From assembly GCA_037176725.1 (NCBI GenBank), contig JAZBRS010000049.1, positions 36,758,001 to 36,822,000 of the forward strand: a stretch of 64,000 nucleotides of DNA. Direction: 5' to 3'. A program made the position numbers and the translations under genes. This stretch comes from Posidonia oceanica (Eukaryota; Streptophyta; Magnoliopsida; Alismatales; Posidoniaceae). The notes beneath the pieces were generated by a model. That model was not told where the DNA came from. It worked only from the letters and a program-made list of their open reading frames with translations, and ran no database searches. Shown here piece by piece: positions 42,749-54,770 of the stretch (positions are counted from its first letter, which is position 1; each line of letters starts with the position of its first letter).

Positions 42749-43598
42749 TCACAATCAACCCCTGTTCGTCACGGTTCAATTCAAAAACTTTCGCATTCCT
42801 CTAACGCTGGTTGATAACGGGTCAGGCCTTAATGTCTGCCCCTTGCGTACTGCAACAAAGCTCGGATTCAAAGTCAAGGATATCACACCAGCCGTGAAAG
42901 GAATGACAGCTTTTGACAACACCCACCATGATGCTCTGGGGATCCTGATTATTCCTCTTGCCATTGACCCGGTCGTATTCGATGTAGAATTCTATGTCGT
43001 CGACTTGAAGCCAAACTTTAACTTTCTGCTTGGGCGCCCTTGGCTCCACAAGCATCAGGTCCTTCCCTCGACCCTTTATAGAATGATAAAGTACCGTCAT
43101 GGCGATGATGTCATTGTCGTCATAGTGGAGAACTTTGAGAAGGAGCGGATCGAGGCAGTCTCCCCCGTCTCTTCACAAACTATCCCTTTTGACCCTGAGA
43201 CTTCTGAAGCCTTATATCGCTTTAATCGGTATGAGCCGGTTAACTTCATTCCTGATCTTGAACGCGCCAACTCCTTGGCCATTCACAACAATCCCTTTCA
43301 AATGGTCGAGAATGTATGTCACAGGTGGGGTTACATAAAGGGTACACCGCTCGGGCGTCACGGCCAGGGGATCGCAGAGCCGATCGTAGCGGTGGAGCGG
43401 AGGAAATCTGAAGGCCTCGGTTATGAGCCCAAGCCTAACGAAGATCACTGCTTTCAACCAAAGGATCAGGAACCAGCCATCCCTAGAGACCTCACTAACT
43501 TCACCAGTGCAGGAGTTCTAGGATCAACTAATGATCAAGCTGCGGTGCCGACAGAAGATTGGGTCTGCATTGAGGACTACTACTCCGATGAGGAGTAG
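42749..43598 (+). pseudogene. pol: Aspartic protease and start of linker, element 3
   Basis: Retropepsin-like domain: PLFVTVQF strand, active-site LVDNGSGLNV (D-N-G instead of D-T/S-G), and the FLLGRPWL second signature, followed by the conserved FQMVENVCHRWGY segment. Ends at TAG 43596-43598 where element 4 has CAG (SDEEQS). Confidence 0.88.
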
Positions 43599-43860
43599 TC
43601 TGGCGCAGTAGAGGCAGTCCCAACTGGCAGCAAGGCTCTGGTCAGCACAGAGGCACCACGATCGGTTTGTTTGGCTCTACCTTCAGTAGATACAACAGAC
43701 AATTCAGCAGACCCTGTGGTAGAACTGACAAGCTCTTACATTTCTGCAGCCACATCTGCATCACAAGCACAAGCAGCAGCGGCAGCTCAGAAGTCAGAGA
43801 CACTCCTTCAGGCACAATCAAGCAGGCTGCCTGCGGTCGCAGTCGCATTAGTAGAATTCA

Positions 43861-45180
43861 GTGTGCGACTTGGCCCACTTCAGCAGCCGCATCTATGTAG
43901 ATGACATGATTGCTAAAACCAAAGAGCCTGAAGATCATCTTGCTTGTTTGAAGAAGCTCTTTACCCGTCTACGAAAGTACAAGCTGCGCTTGAACCCCAA
44001 CAAGTGTGTATTTAGGGTGTCTTCTAGCAAACTGCTGGGCTACATTGTTAGCCAAATGGGGATTCAAGTGGACCCGATGAAGGCCAAAGCCATCATGGAT
44101 ATGCCACCCCCTCGGACTGAAAAGGAGGTCAAAGGCCTGCTTGGGCGTTTACAATACATCAGTCGCTTCATTGCACAGCTTACGCCCATCTGCGAGCCCA
44201 TATTCAAGCTACTGAAGAAAAATGCGCAGATTGATTGGAGTGAGGAGTGTCAGGCTGCATTTGCCAAGATCAAGCAGCTGTTGATTAAGCCTCTTGTCTT
44301 GGTTCCCCCCACTCCAGGGAGACCCTTACTTCTCTACCTTTCTACCACGCAGCATTCCATGGGCACCGTCTTGGGCCAACATGATGAATCTGGTAGAAAG
44401 GAGTGCGCCATTTACTACCTGAGCAAGAAGTTCAATGAATGCGAAGCCAAGTACAGTACAATAGAGAAAACCTGCCTATCCTTTGTCTGGACTGCACAGA
44501 AATTAAGGCACTACATGATGGCATACCTAGTTCAGCTCTTATGCCGGCATGATCCTATCAAGTTCCTCTTTCAAAAACCAGCCTTGGTAGGCAGATGTGT
44601 TAAGTGGCAGGTGCTACTGTCTCAGTACGACATCACCTTTGTCACTCAGAAGTCTATGAAGGGCCAAGCTATGGCAGACCATCTTGCTGATCTCCCACTA
44701 CCTGAATATCAGCCACTCTAGACGCAGTTCCCAAATGAAGACATTCTGTTTGCAATGGAGGACTTTGAAGACAAAGACCCTAAAGATCAGGAGCAATGGC
44801 AACTATACTTTGATGGTGCTGTGAACAAGAAACGCCGAGGCGTAGGCGCAGTGCTGACAATGCCTCAGGGACAGATGATTCCCTTCTCTAGGAAGCTGAC
44901 CTTCAGATGCACCAACAACGACGCAAAGTATGAGGCATGCATCCTAGGACTGAATGTCACCCTCGAGCATGAGGTGTAGAAGCAGCTGGTGCACGGCGAT
45001 GCTATGCTGGTGATCTCTCAAGTCAATGGCGAGTGAAAGACGAAAGATCCGAAGCTACTGCCATATCATGAACACCTGCTGAAGTTAATAGAACAATTTA
45101 CGAGCATCCGCTTCACATACATGAACTGAGCAAGGAACGCATATGCAAATGCGTTAGCAACCTTGGCATCCTGGCTCAGC
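43861..45180 (+). pseudogene. pol: C-terminal RT, gypsy RNase H and archaeal-type RNase H, element 3
   Basis: Starts abruptly at the RT catalytic motif YVDD (about 43890); fingers and palm upstream, including the first catalytic Asp, are deleted (about 1.9 kb relative to element 4). The RT thumb follows (LGYIVSQ, LLGRLQYISRF), then gypsy RNase H (LLLYLSTTQHSMG; the usual catalytic residues look degenerate), then archaeal-type RNase H (YFDGAVN, NNDAKYEA, HGDAMLVISQ). Stops at 44719 and 44977 (TAG for CAG), 45034 (TGA for TGG) and 45127 (TGA). All in one frame. Confidence 0.9.
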
Positions 45181-46524
45181 ATACCTGAAGATAGCACAGT
45201 GGATGTATCTGTTACTTGCATTGAGCAGCCTGCAGACTGTATGAGCATTGAAGTGGCAGATCCAACAGCAGAGGAGCAGCCCTGGTACAAAGATATAAAA
45301 GCTTTCCTGGAGTCTGGCAGCTTTCCACCCGGTACCTCAGCAGTAGACAAGAGAACTCTGACGCATCTGGCGTCAAAGTATGTATTAGGGGCGGGACAGT
45401 TGTACAAAAGATCATACAATCAAATGCTCCTGTGCTGCCTGAACAAATCAGAGGCTGATGCGCTGATGCTTCAAGTGCATGCGGGGACCTACGGCCCGCA
45501 CATGAATGGCATCCTCCTGGCCAAGAAGATAATGCTACAAGGATACTACTGGCTAACTATGGAAGCAGACTGCTGCCGATTCGTGCGCAGATGCCACAAT
45601 TGCCAAGTGCATGGCAACTTCATTCGGGCGCCCCCTCAAGAACTGCATAGCATGTCGTCACCATGGCTCTTCTCCACCTGGGGGATTGATGTCATTGGCG
45701 CCATCCACCCTCCAACTTCTAACGGTCATCGTTACATTCTAGTAGCGATTGATTCCTTTACCAAGTGGGTGGAAGCGACCTCCTACAAAACAGTGACTGC
45801 TGTGGCTACAGAAAAGTTCATCAGAAACAATATCATAGCCTGGTACGGGGTCCCACATGCAATCATATCTGACAATGGCACAAATTTCATTGCTAAGAGG
45901 ATCGAAGACTATCTGCAGAAATTCAGTATCAAACACCACAGATCCTCGCCTTACTGGCCACAGATGAACGGTGCAGTGGAGTCCGCCAACAAAAATCTGG
46001 TCAAGATCCTGAAGAAGATGGCGGAAACTCATAAGGACTGGCATGACAAGCTTCCTTACGCACTCTGGGCGTATAGGACATCTATCTGGACTTCAACAGG
46101 TGCCACCCCATACTCTCTAGTGTATGGCATGGAGGCGGTGTTGCCTATTGAGGTAGAGATCCCCTCACTGCGGATCCTACGCGAAGCTGAGTTCGAAGAA
46201 GCAGAATGGGTCGAAGACCGCTGCGTCCAACTGAATCTGATTAATGAGCACAGGCTGCAAGCTATGCATAATACTCACTGCTACCAAAAGAGAATGGCCA
46301 GGTCATACTTGAAGAAGGTTCAGCCAAGGGGATTCCAGACAGAGGACCTTGTTCTGCGTGCCATTCACTTGCCTGATGGTCGAGGGAAATTCTGACCTAA
46401 CTGGCGTAGCCCCTTTGTGGTCAAGCAAGTCTTTTCAGGCGACGCTGTAACTCTTGAGGATATGGATCAGGTCAAGCAGTCTGAGCCTGTCAACCTTTGC
46501 TACCTCAAGAAGTACTATCAGTAG
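45181..46524 (+). pseudogene. pol: Integrase of element 3
   Basis: Zinc domain H-H-C-C (VHAGTYGPH, CCRFVRRCHNC), catalytic core with Asp in GIDVIG, Asp in ISDNG and Glu in GAVES, then the C-terminal domain (FRTEDL-like, LPDGRGKF). TGA at 46393-46395 replaces TGG; the frame then continues through YLKKYYQ to the natural TAG at 46522-46524. No chromodomain, as expected for the Tat lineage. Open for 410 codons before the TGA, the best preserved integrase in the window. Confidence 0.92.
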
Positions 46525-48066
46525 CCCAAGGCGGCCCCGTTGCAGATGCTTCCTTCCATCCATACACTTGCATTCTCACTCCTTACATTCTCATCCTACC
46601 TGCATCTCTTATCTTGTCTCCTACTTCTATTTCTGTACATTCGCTTATACTTCTTCTATCCTTCTCTTACACATCTTCTATTGCATTTCGCCCTTTCCAT
46701 ACACCATCTTTTTTTTCAAATCATCATCGTCATCTTTTCAAATCACATCTTCTACGACATTTCATCTTCTCCATGCATCATCTCTTTTCAAATCATCATC
46801 GTCATCCTCTCGAATCACGCATTGCATTTGCTGCCCGGTGATGAAAACCGGAAGTGCTTGCCTGCTCTGGAAGGAGTCCACCTTGCCTCGCCCAGCACTA
46901 CTTAGATGCCTTAGCTAGTGAGGGAGCCACCATCAATCAGGACAGGCGAACTGCCTAAACTCGTAAGGACATACACCTCTGAGGGAGAAAAATGCTAGGA
47001 TGTGAGTTCAAAAAAAGAGAGAATAGGCATCGAGGCTTGGGCACATCAAAACGAACAGAAGGCGAAGACAGAAGCTGGCCCTAGAGATAGGGGTGTGCAG
47101 TCTAACCTTGCTCCTTCTACCCATCTCATAGCAGACCCAAAGCCCACATCCATTACAGCCCAAACACCCTTCTTTTTGCCTCCAAAATGGGGATAGCAAA
47201 AGCCTGAGAAAAAAAAGGAGAAAAAGAAATCAAACAAGCAAAAAAAAGAGAAGAAGAACAAAAAAGCGAGCAAAAAAAAGAAAAAAGAAAAAGGGTTAGA
47301 CAAGAATCAGCCGGAAAATACAGGCAATATCATCCCCCCGTGCCTTGGAGGAAAACCAAGGGTGTAAGCCTAGAAAGGTTCACACCTCCCACTCCAAAAG
47401 CAAACACTTACCATCTCCTAGCTAGGGGTAGGGAAAGCCTGCGCACCCATGAGGGAGAAAACAAAAAAGAGAGCAGAAAAAGTAGGTGTAGGTCCTGAGA
47501 GTTTGGCAGGTAGCCTGTCCTCACCACACCACCACCTGTATACTACCAACACCCGTTCCGGAGTGCCACCAGCAAGGTAAGAGTCCAAGTAGGGCCCAGT
47601 AAGTCAGGGACCACTCCCTTCCTCTGCAGCAAGCACCAAAGCACTCCGTATGCTGAGGGCACCAAAGCATACTAATCATTTCTTAAACATATCAACCTGC
47701 ATCATGCATACATGCATCTCCAATCATCCCTTCCTTCTTCTCAATCATTCCACTCTGCAACTTGCCTCGACTCTGAGATAGTACTCTTGCCAAGCACGCG
47801 TTGGCGTTGCTCGAGCTGCACTGGTTCAGATCTCCTACCAGTCCTCGCCCCCGCGTCAACAAGACTGCTACAGAATTCCCCTGCTTATGTGTGCTTAGCT
47901 GCTATATTCTGATATTAACTGCTAAATATATTAAACTGCTTTATCAGCCTCAGATTCTGCTTCCTGTCAAAGATTATATGCCTGTGTGATCTGACTGTCT
48001 ACAGTATTGATAACAGGTACCTTCAAGCTCTACAGCATCTGTCTGTTTCACCCTGCGGCCTGCGCC
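46525..48066 (+). other. Spacer between integrase and cargo ORF, element 3
   Basis: No supported gene. Holds a repeated ATCATCGTCATC / TCTTTTCAAATC segment (46718-46830), an A/G-rich run (47200-47300), and conserved blocks shared with element M (TTAGCTAGTGAGGGAGCCACC near 46910; CCTGTCCTCACCACACCACC near 47512). Confidence 0.65.
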
Positions 48067-48926
48067 ATGGGTTATCCTACTCTTGAAACCCTAGTGCACT
48101 GTTCTGAAGTCCTACGGGATTGGATTGGCAAGCTTACTCAGGAAGACTGTGAGAAGTTGCGCCTCTGAGGCACACCTACAAAACTGCTGAAGGCAGCTGA
48201 TGTCGAAGTGAGCCGTCACCTTCTGTGCACTGCCGTAAGATTCTGGAAGCCGGTGCACCATGTCTTCCGCTTTGGAAGGACTGAACTGACACCAACTCTG
48301 GAGGAGGTGCGCCGCATCTGTGGCTTCTCCCGGTTGATGGGACCGCCCATTTTCATGAGGCGTGACAAGTACATAACGGTCCTCTGCAAGCTATCTAGGC
48401 TATCTACTGATCGGTGCCAGCAAAGACTGATCTGCACCAACGGCCCCACGCCCATGCTGTGCCTGCACTACTTTGATGAGATCATAGACAAGCGCGCTAA
48501 GATCGGAGATGATCTATGGCTTCGGGAATTTGTCACCCGATTTCTGGGAGAGTTGATATTCACTCATGGCCGGATGACAGTCGCGATAGAAATTGCTGAA
48601 ATCGCACTAGCTGTGGTGACTAGGCAGATCGACCTGGCACCAGTCGTCTTGGCTGAAACATACTGCAGACTGGACCGCATCTCCCATCACTGCCGCCACT
48701 TCCATGGCTGCGGAGTGCTAGTACAGATCTGGCTGGTTGCACATCTGGAGCTGAACTTGTTGTGCTCCCGGGGCCACGCCATCGAAACATACTGCAATAG
48801 TGGCCATGCCAGGACAAGTAAGAGCGTCCCTGAAGAATACAAGAAGCTATCTGAGCTGACGGACGACACCGTCACATGGCGCATCATTCTATCTACGGCT
48901 GAGCCTTTTACCATCTTCTTCGATAC
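48067..48926 (+). pseudogene. Cargo ORF of element 3: PMD/DUF7745-like protein, cut by element 4
   Basis: ATG at 48067 in good context (GCGCCATGGG), MGYPTLE start identical to the element M copy. One in-frame TGA at 48166 (TGG in M). Residues beyond include FRFGRTELTPTLEE, FLGELIFTHGR, LAPVVLAETYCRLDR and VQIWLVAHLE, typical of plant mobile domain / DUF7745 proteins. After codon FFDT the sequence changes to the LTR of element 4, so about 110 residues of the C-terminus are displaced off the window. Same position and orientation as in element M, so the ORF is a regular part of the family. Confidence 0.75.
48922..48926. other. Candidate 5-bp target duplication of element 4
   Basis: GATAC just before the LTR start TGTTGACACC; partner off the window. 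Confidence 0.45.
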
Positions 48927-51900
48927 TGTTGACACCCCATCCTGGCAGGCTTGGACCCTTGGAGCCCTCTTGGTGATTGCTGGATCAAACCCCAACCAAA
49001 CCCTAACCCTAATCCTCCTCTCTACCCCCCAAAAACAGCCTGTTTTGACCTAAACCTTTACTCCCCTTCCCAACCTCAAAACCTAACCAAAATCCATAGG
49101 AAAACCCACCACTATCCACTCAACAAACCTACCCAAAGACCTAGAATTTTCCAGGCCTAACCCATCCTTGAAAACCCTAGAAAACTTAGGAGAAACTACC
49201 CTTTTTCTACACCTTGAAACTCCTCCAAAACCTCCTTAGAATCAAACCAAAACTTCAGAACCAAGACTTCAAACCCTAGACTACCCACTCACCAATTTTC
49301 ACCCCATTCCAAGACCTTTGAGACCCTCTTTCACCCAAATTATCCTTTTCTCTCTCCGGGATTATCATTTTCTCTCTCCTCTCTCTCTCCTGATTATCAT
49401 CTCTCTTTTCATCCCTTTCTTATCCTTTTTCTGGTCTGGCTGTGGGCCCCCTCTGTGCTTCTATCCTTCCTCTATCTTATCCCTATTTTTACTTTATTTT
49501 ACCCCTTTTTCTGAATTTTAAAAAATCGTTTTCCTCCAACCTATCTCTTTTCCTCTTATTTCCCTCTTTTCCCCTTTTCCTTCCTCCTTCTCTTTTGCTT
49601 TTCCCTCTCTTGCAAAAATCCACAAAAACCCATAAAAATCTGTAAAATCTCAAAACATAAAAGGTACAAGTCAGAACTCTAAGAAAAACAATTAAAAAAT
49701 GTTAAACAAGCAATTAAGAACTTAAACCTAACTTAAGCAAGCTAAAAAGAAAACCAAACATGCAAACTAAAAAATGCAAAACAAATCAAAAGAAAACACT
49801 GAAAAATCTGGAAAAAAGCTAAAATAAAATCAAAACCCACCAAAGGTAAAAACCCCACTAAAGGAATTAAAAAACAAACCCAAAAAGGAGAATTAAAAAA
49901 AATCAAACACTAAAACAAGTGATTAAAGAAGGCAAAAGACCAAACCTAATAAACATAAGAAAAACAAGTTAAGAACTTAATTAAAAAGAAAAGAAAAACA
50001 CATCTGAAAAGACTTGAAGACACTCTATCAAACCAGAAAAACCCAACTAAAAACTTCAAGAAAAATCAGCAAATAAAAATTAAAACACAACTTAAAAGAT
50101 TTAAGAAAGAAAAAACCTAAGGAGACTACAACTTAAAATCTAAAAACCAACCCTAAATTAATACGAAATAAATCCTAAAAAAACCCTAATCAATATTTTA
50201 AATGTCCAACAAGGGAAACACAATTTTCAAAATAATTTAAAAGAGGTTTAACAAACATTTAATCAAGAGAAAGCTAATTAAAAGCAAGAACCAAAACCCT
50301 AAAACCCTAATCAAGCCCGAAACATATTAATCAACTCAAAATAACCATTAAAAATCTTAATTAAAATCCTAATCTACAGCACAACTCTTCTAATATTTTT
50401 ACTTATTTTTAGTTTATTTTTACCTATTTTATTTCCCCACTCTACCCTCTCTTTCTTCCTTCCTTCTTTCTTGCTTTCTTTCTTTCTTTCTTTCTTTATT
50501 GGGCTCAATCCAGCCCGTTTCTTCTTTTTTTCCTTTTTTTTCTTTTTTTCTCGGCCCGCAGCAGTCCGGCCCGCCTTCCTCTCCTCCTCCTCCTTCTCCT
50601 TCTGCAAACTTCTTCTGCATCTCTTCCCGCGAGCGGCCGGCTACAGAATTCCCTCCTCCATTCGAAATTCAACCTTCCATCAGATCGTCTACAGCAGCCC
50701 GCCGTCTCCTCATCTCAGCACCGAATCCGGAGCCGGTCGCCCCGTCCCCTCCGCTGCAGTAATCGCCGGCCGAGTTTGAATTCCCAACTCGCGCCCAGCA
50801 GCAGCAGCTCAGGATAAAAAGCCTCCCGATCATTCCTTCAACTGGACTAGCAACCATCAGTGAGCAAGCAAGCAACGAGAGACCCAGCAAACCAGAGAGT
50901 GGAGAGAAAAACCAGAGAGCAATTCCAGCACATTCCCTCCACCTGAAACGACCCTCCTCCTTCCCTTCTTCACCCTTCCAATTCCAGAGAGAAAAAGGGG
51001 CAGAAGAGAGTGCCTGAGGGATTCCTTGACATCCCGGAGAGAAGCCTCCATTTCAGACCGATCCCCACACCCAATTCTTCTCTTTTCTTCTCTGAAATCT
51101 TCAGCAAAACTTTCTCTTTCTTTCCCAGCAGACCAAGCCCACTTCAAGCCCCCATCCTTCTCCCAGTTGTCCCCCCAATCTCACCCAGCAACCGGCCATC
51201 TTCCTTCACCTTTCTACAGCCATTCCACCACACAGAACACCCTCAGACCACCTGCAATCCCAACTGAAACCCAAAACTAACTCCATTCACAATTCCCTCC
51301 ACCACAACTCACTGCTTCCTTTCAAACTCCACCCAGAGATTCACCTGCATCCCACCTTTCCAGAGCACCAGGCCTCAAGCCCAGCCATCCCCCACCGACT
51401 GCAAACAACACTACAAACACCTATCCCAGCTCCGGACCTAAAATCAACCCAGCTCTCAAACTCCCTCCGTACTCTCCAGAAGACCAAGCTAGCCATCCAG
51501 CTTCGCTCCTCAGACCTCCAGCTTCCTCCCGGAGGGCTCCACTCCACCGGACGAGCAGCAACACTCTCCCCCCGCCGCCAGCGGCAATCTGACAACCCAA
51601 AAAAGCCAACTCTTCACCCGAGCTCCGAAGCTCGCGTCCGATCGTTCAGAAAGCACCAGAAGCACCTCCTGAGGACGTCCGGACCACCGCGAGCCACCAG
51701 CATCCTCTGCAGCAACCGGGCGACGAGCTCCGACCACCTCCGACACTGCCGAGGTCGGGAGCGCCTTCCGGACACGATCACAGGTACCACTCGCTTCCCC
51801 CTCTCTCTCTCCTCCTCCTGCTGCTTCTCCGCCAGTCAGAACCAAGCTCCGAGCCTCCTGGACGCCACAACAGCTCGTCGGACAGGCCTCCTTCTCCGGC

Positions 51901-52023
51901 GCCGGCTGCTCTTCCTCCGGACACTCCGGCCAGCAGAGCGAGCTCCGGACCGTTCCCAGAGCTCCGGACGATCGCCGACGTTGTTCTCCGCCCTCCCGCG
52001 CATCCTCAGCCTCCCCTGTCGGC

Positions 52024-52065
52024 GGTGACGAGTACTGCCGGCGCTCTGCTACAGTACTCGTCGCC
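52024..52065 (+). other. 14-bp-stem hairpin at the end of the GC-rich island, LTR-4
   Basis: Arms 52024-52037 (GGTGACGAGTACTG) and 52052-52065 (CAGTACTCGTCGCC) pair over 14 positions with one G-T wobble; 14-nt loop. Immediately followed by a T-rich stretch. Confidence 0.6.
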
Positions 52066-53337
52066 GTCGACCAGTTACTGTGCTTTTATTTTAGTCTGGC
52101 TAAAGTTTTTAAGTAAATATTGCATACCTGTCCTAAGTTTTTTCATTTTTACATTCCAGTCCTTATTTCATTTATTCTGCTTGGTTTTTAATTAAATACT
52201 TTGCTAAATCGCGTAATTTGTTTGTGGTTTTCAGTATTTGCAAGTGGGTCCATTTACTGTGCTGTGCTGTTTTATTATTTTGTAGTTTAGTCCTCCTGTT
52301 TTCAATTTTTGCACTTAGGTCCTGCACTTAATCAGTTCATTTATTTACTTGCATTTTACCATACTGCATTGCATTCCGAGTCCTTGCACTTTACTGTTTT
52401 TGCATATAGATCCACACACTGTAGCAACTTAGGTTTTAATTTTAATTTCTGGTTGATGCATTGCACTTTTGCCCTTCTGATTTTGCATTTTTGCAGTTAG
52501 GTCCATTTTAAATGGACAGTAACTGTACTGCATGCATTTTTAGCATACTGTATTGCATTTTTGACCCTGATCTTTTTAAAAATTGCACTGTGGTCCTGTT
52601 CCCTGATTTTCAGAGCATATTTACCATATAAAATTGCATTTTTAGTCCTTGCATGATTTCAAAATTACACATAGGTCCTTGCATGTTTTAAAAAATCATG
52701 TGAAAAGACCATTTTGCCCCTAGGTTGCATCTTAACTCCTATGCTTACCAAATTTCATGCAGACCTCCCACTAGTACCCCCAGACTCCCCAGAACCCCGT
52801 TTTCTGGAAAATTTGCACTTTAGACCCCAGTTTTTTCAAAATTGCACTCTGACTTCTTTTTAAGCGTACCTTCTTTTCAAAACAACTTTCTGAGCCCAGT
52901 CTTTTGCCAAATAGACCTCTGTCTTCCCCTGTTTTCAAAATCCTTTCTTGTGGTCCCCTGTCTTCTGGAAAATTTGTATTTTAGCCCCTTTTCTTTCCCA
53001 AAATGCTTCCTGAACGCCTGGCTTTTCCCAGTTTCTTATCATTGCTTTTTTCTTGCTTTTGCATGCATCCTGCATTCATTTAGTCTTGCATTCTAGCATC
53101 TTCTCGCACACACCAAGCACTTTTAGCTCCCTTCCACTTGGGAGGACCTTTTGCACATCCCTAGGACCTCCTGAGCACCTAGATCTGTTCTTCTCCCCTG
53201 TTCTGGCCCTTCCGCCTTAGAGCTGCGATATCTTTCAATCTAGCCGTTGGATCTTCTCAAGTAGGCTGCCCAGGCGACCGCAGCGAAGCGTTCTTCAGCA
53301 TGGATCAGACAGATTTCAGATCAGGCTCCCGGATTTC

Positions 53338-53346
53338 CAGGTATGT
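53338..53346 (+). promoter_or_regulatory. Candidate 5' splice site in LTR-4
   Basis: CAG|GTATGT at the position equivalent to the donors in the other LTRs. Confidence 0.45.
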
Positions 53347-53802
53347 CCTCCTGAACCCTTGCATTGTGTTTGCATACCATTTGCACAGTTTTCTTTGTTT
53401 TCGCTTTCTGTCTCTTTGAGCATGTAGAACAGGGTCTCCCCTTTCTGCTTGTATCTTCAAACCTCCGTTTTGCGTATTCCTGTGTGTTTTGTGTTGTGTT
53501 TTCCCTGGATTTGCCACTTAATGTGACTTTCTTCCCCCTTTTCCACGATCCGATCGCATCGCGAGCTTTGGGCAGCATGCGAGACACACCGTGGAGCGGT
53601 TTAGCGGGAAACAGTCGCAAAGAGGTGGTAATTCCCCCCGTTTGCACACTCTCCCCTCCGTAGGTCTTCACACCTACTCTGAGTGGTCCTAAATGACGTC
53701 TGTTCTTACACACACGTTGTTTCGCCTCCCCTTTGGCCTCTCCTAATCTTTTTCTGCATTCTTGCATTCGCACGGCTTTTCTGAGGTTTTTGCTTTGCTG
53801 TT

Positions 53803-54105
53803 TTGGCACCGTTCCGCGTGCCCGCCTTTGTTTTGGCATCGTTTTGCGTGCCCATCTGTTTTCTTGTCTCGTTTTGCGTGTTGTCTCGCCTTTTCGCTTG
53901 TTTTGCATGCCGGTTTTATTCTTTCGCTCCGTTTTGCGTGCCATTCTGTTTTCTCGTCTCGTTTTGCGTGGTTTCCTGCTCTCTTGCCTTGTTTTGTGCG
54001 CCGCCTTGTTTTCTCGCTTGTTTTGCGTGCCGGTTTCGCTCCTTGCATCGTTTTGCGTACCTTTCTCGTTTCTCGCCTAGTTTTGCGTGCTTTGCGCCGT
54101 TTTCC
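53803..54105 (+). repeat. 30-bp tandem array in LTR-4
   Basis: About ten copies of TCGTTTTGCGTGCC(G/C)-type units, same family as the arrays in LTR-A, B and 3. Confidence 0.85.
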
Positions 54106-54391
54106 CTTGCATGTCGATCGCATTGCATGGTTTCCTCGTTGTTTTGCTTTCTCGCCTGCATTTGCATATAGGGCTGTGATGCTTACTGCCTGGAGTTCTC
54201 ACGAGCTAGGTTTCGCCTAATTCGGAACACGGGCAGCGCAGCTGAGCACTTAGAGAGCACGTTTACTTCCTTGCTTTGTTTCTTCCCACTTAGAGCACAC
54301 CTTGAGCATTCATTCAGGCATTTATAGGCACATAGGCATTCAACCCTGCATTTCCCTGCGTATGCGAGCGTAAGCCTAGAAAGACCGATTT

Positions 54392-54443
54392 TCGGGCGTG
54401 TCGGGGGTGCCTAACACCTTCCCCGCGCGTAACAGGAGTCCTT
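54392..54443 (+). promoter_or_regulatory. Conserved U5-side block, LTR-4
   Basis: CGGGCGTGTCGGGGGTGCCT, ACACCTTCCCC, CGTAACAGGAGTCC; conserved in all U5 regions of the window. Confidence 0.6.
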
Positions 54444-54752
54444 ACCCTGTCTTTTGGCCCGTAATGACCATATTGCCCTTATCCTAGGCTAGAGTCATCT
54501 CATTTGCATTTGTTTGCATTTGTTTTCCTTTGCATTGCTTTGCTTCGCATTTTCTTGCTCGGTTTTGTGTGTTAATTCACGCATTTCCCCGGTTTTCCTT
54601 GTCTCCCCTTAATAGACATGGTGGCGACTCTGATTTGTCTTATCTTTCCTTTTTTTCTCCTCGATTTTAAGTGTTTTCGAGTTGAGCCTCTTCCTCGGAT
54701 CCCAATCGCCGCTGGATAATAGCGAGCCTGGTTCCGATCGGGATCGCTACAG

Positions 54753-54770
54753 TGGCGACTCCGCTGGGGA
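54753..54770 (+). other. Primer binding site, element 4
   Basis: TGGCGACTCCGCTGGGGA one base after the LTR. Complementary over 18 nt to a plant tRNA-Arg 3' end as recalled. Only one PBS in this copy, unlike elements 1 and 3. Confidence 0.85.

Larger units (their letters stand above)
31969..48926 (+). mobile_element. Element 3: Tat-lineage Ty3/gypsy retrotransposon, decayed
   Basis: Plus strand: 5' LTR (31969-38137), PBS, leader, gag, protease, linker, partial RT, gypsy RNase H, archaeal-type RNase H, integrase to 46524, spacer, cargo ORF from 48067. Element 4 is inserted at 48926/48927. RT lacks its N-terminal half through an internal deletion near 43860. Many point stops and several frameshifts make it non-autonomous. 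Confidence 0.93.
48927..54751 (+). repeat. LTR-4: 5' LTR of element 4 (5825 bp)
   Basis: TGTTGACACC start and GATCGCTACA end. Same order as LTR-3: CCCTAA/CCAAAA text, CTCTCTCC tract, G-depleted tract 49640-50400, polypyrimidine 50440-50600, GC-rich island 50510-52075 ending with a strong hairpin, TTGCA-type repeats 52090-53060, CTCCC hairpin 53127-53144, donor 53338-53346, 30-bp array 53803-54105, conserved block 54392-54443. No coding sequence supported. Confidence 0.93.

Noticed and set aside
46393..46395. TGA as the natural end of integrase in element 3
   Set aside because: The frame continues with recognisable integrase C-terminal sequence to a TAG at 46522, and M has matching sequence, so the TGA replaces a TGG codon.
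48995..49015. Telomere-like CCCTAA units at the start of LTR-4
   Set aside because: Only two or three units, within generally CCCTAA/CCAAAA-rich text; no interstitial telomere array.
54753..54770. A tRNA-Arg gene
   Set aside because: Only 18 nt complementary to the tRNA 3' end are present and they adjoin the LTR; this is a primer binding site and there is no cloverleaf.
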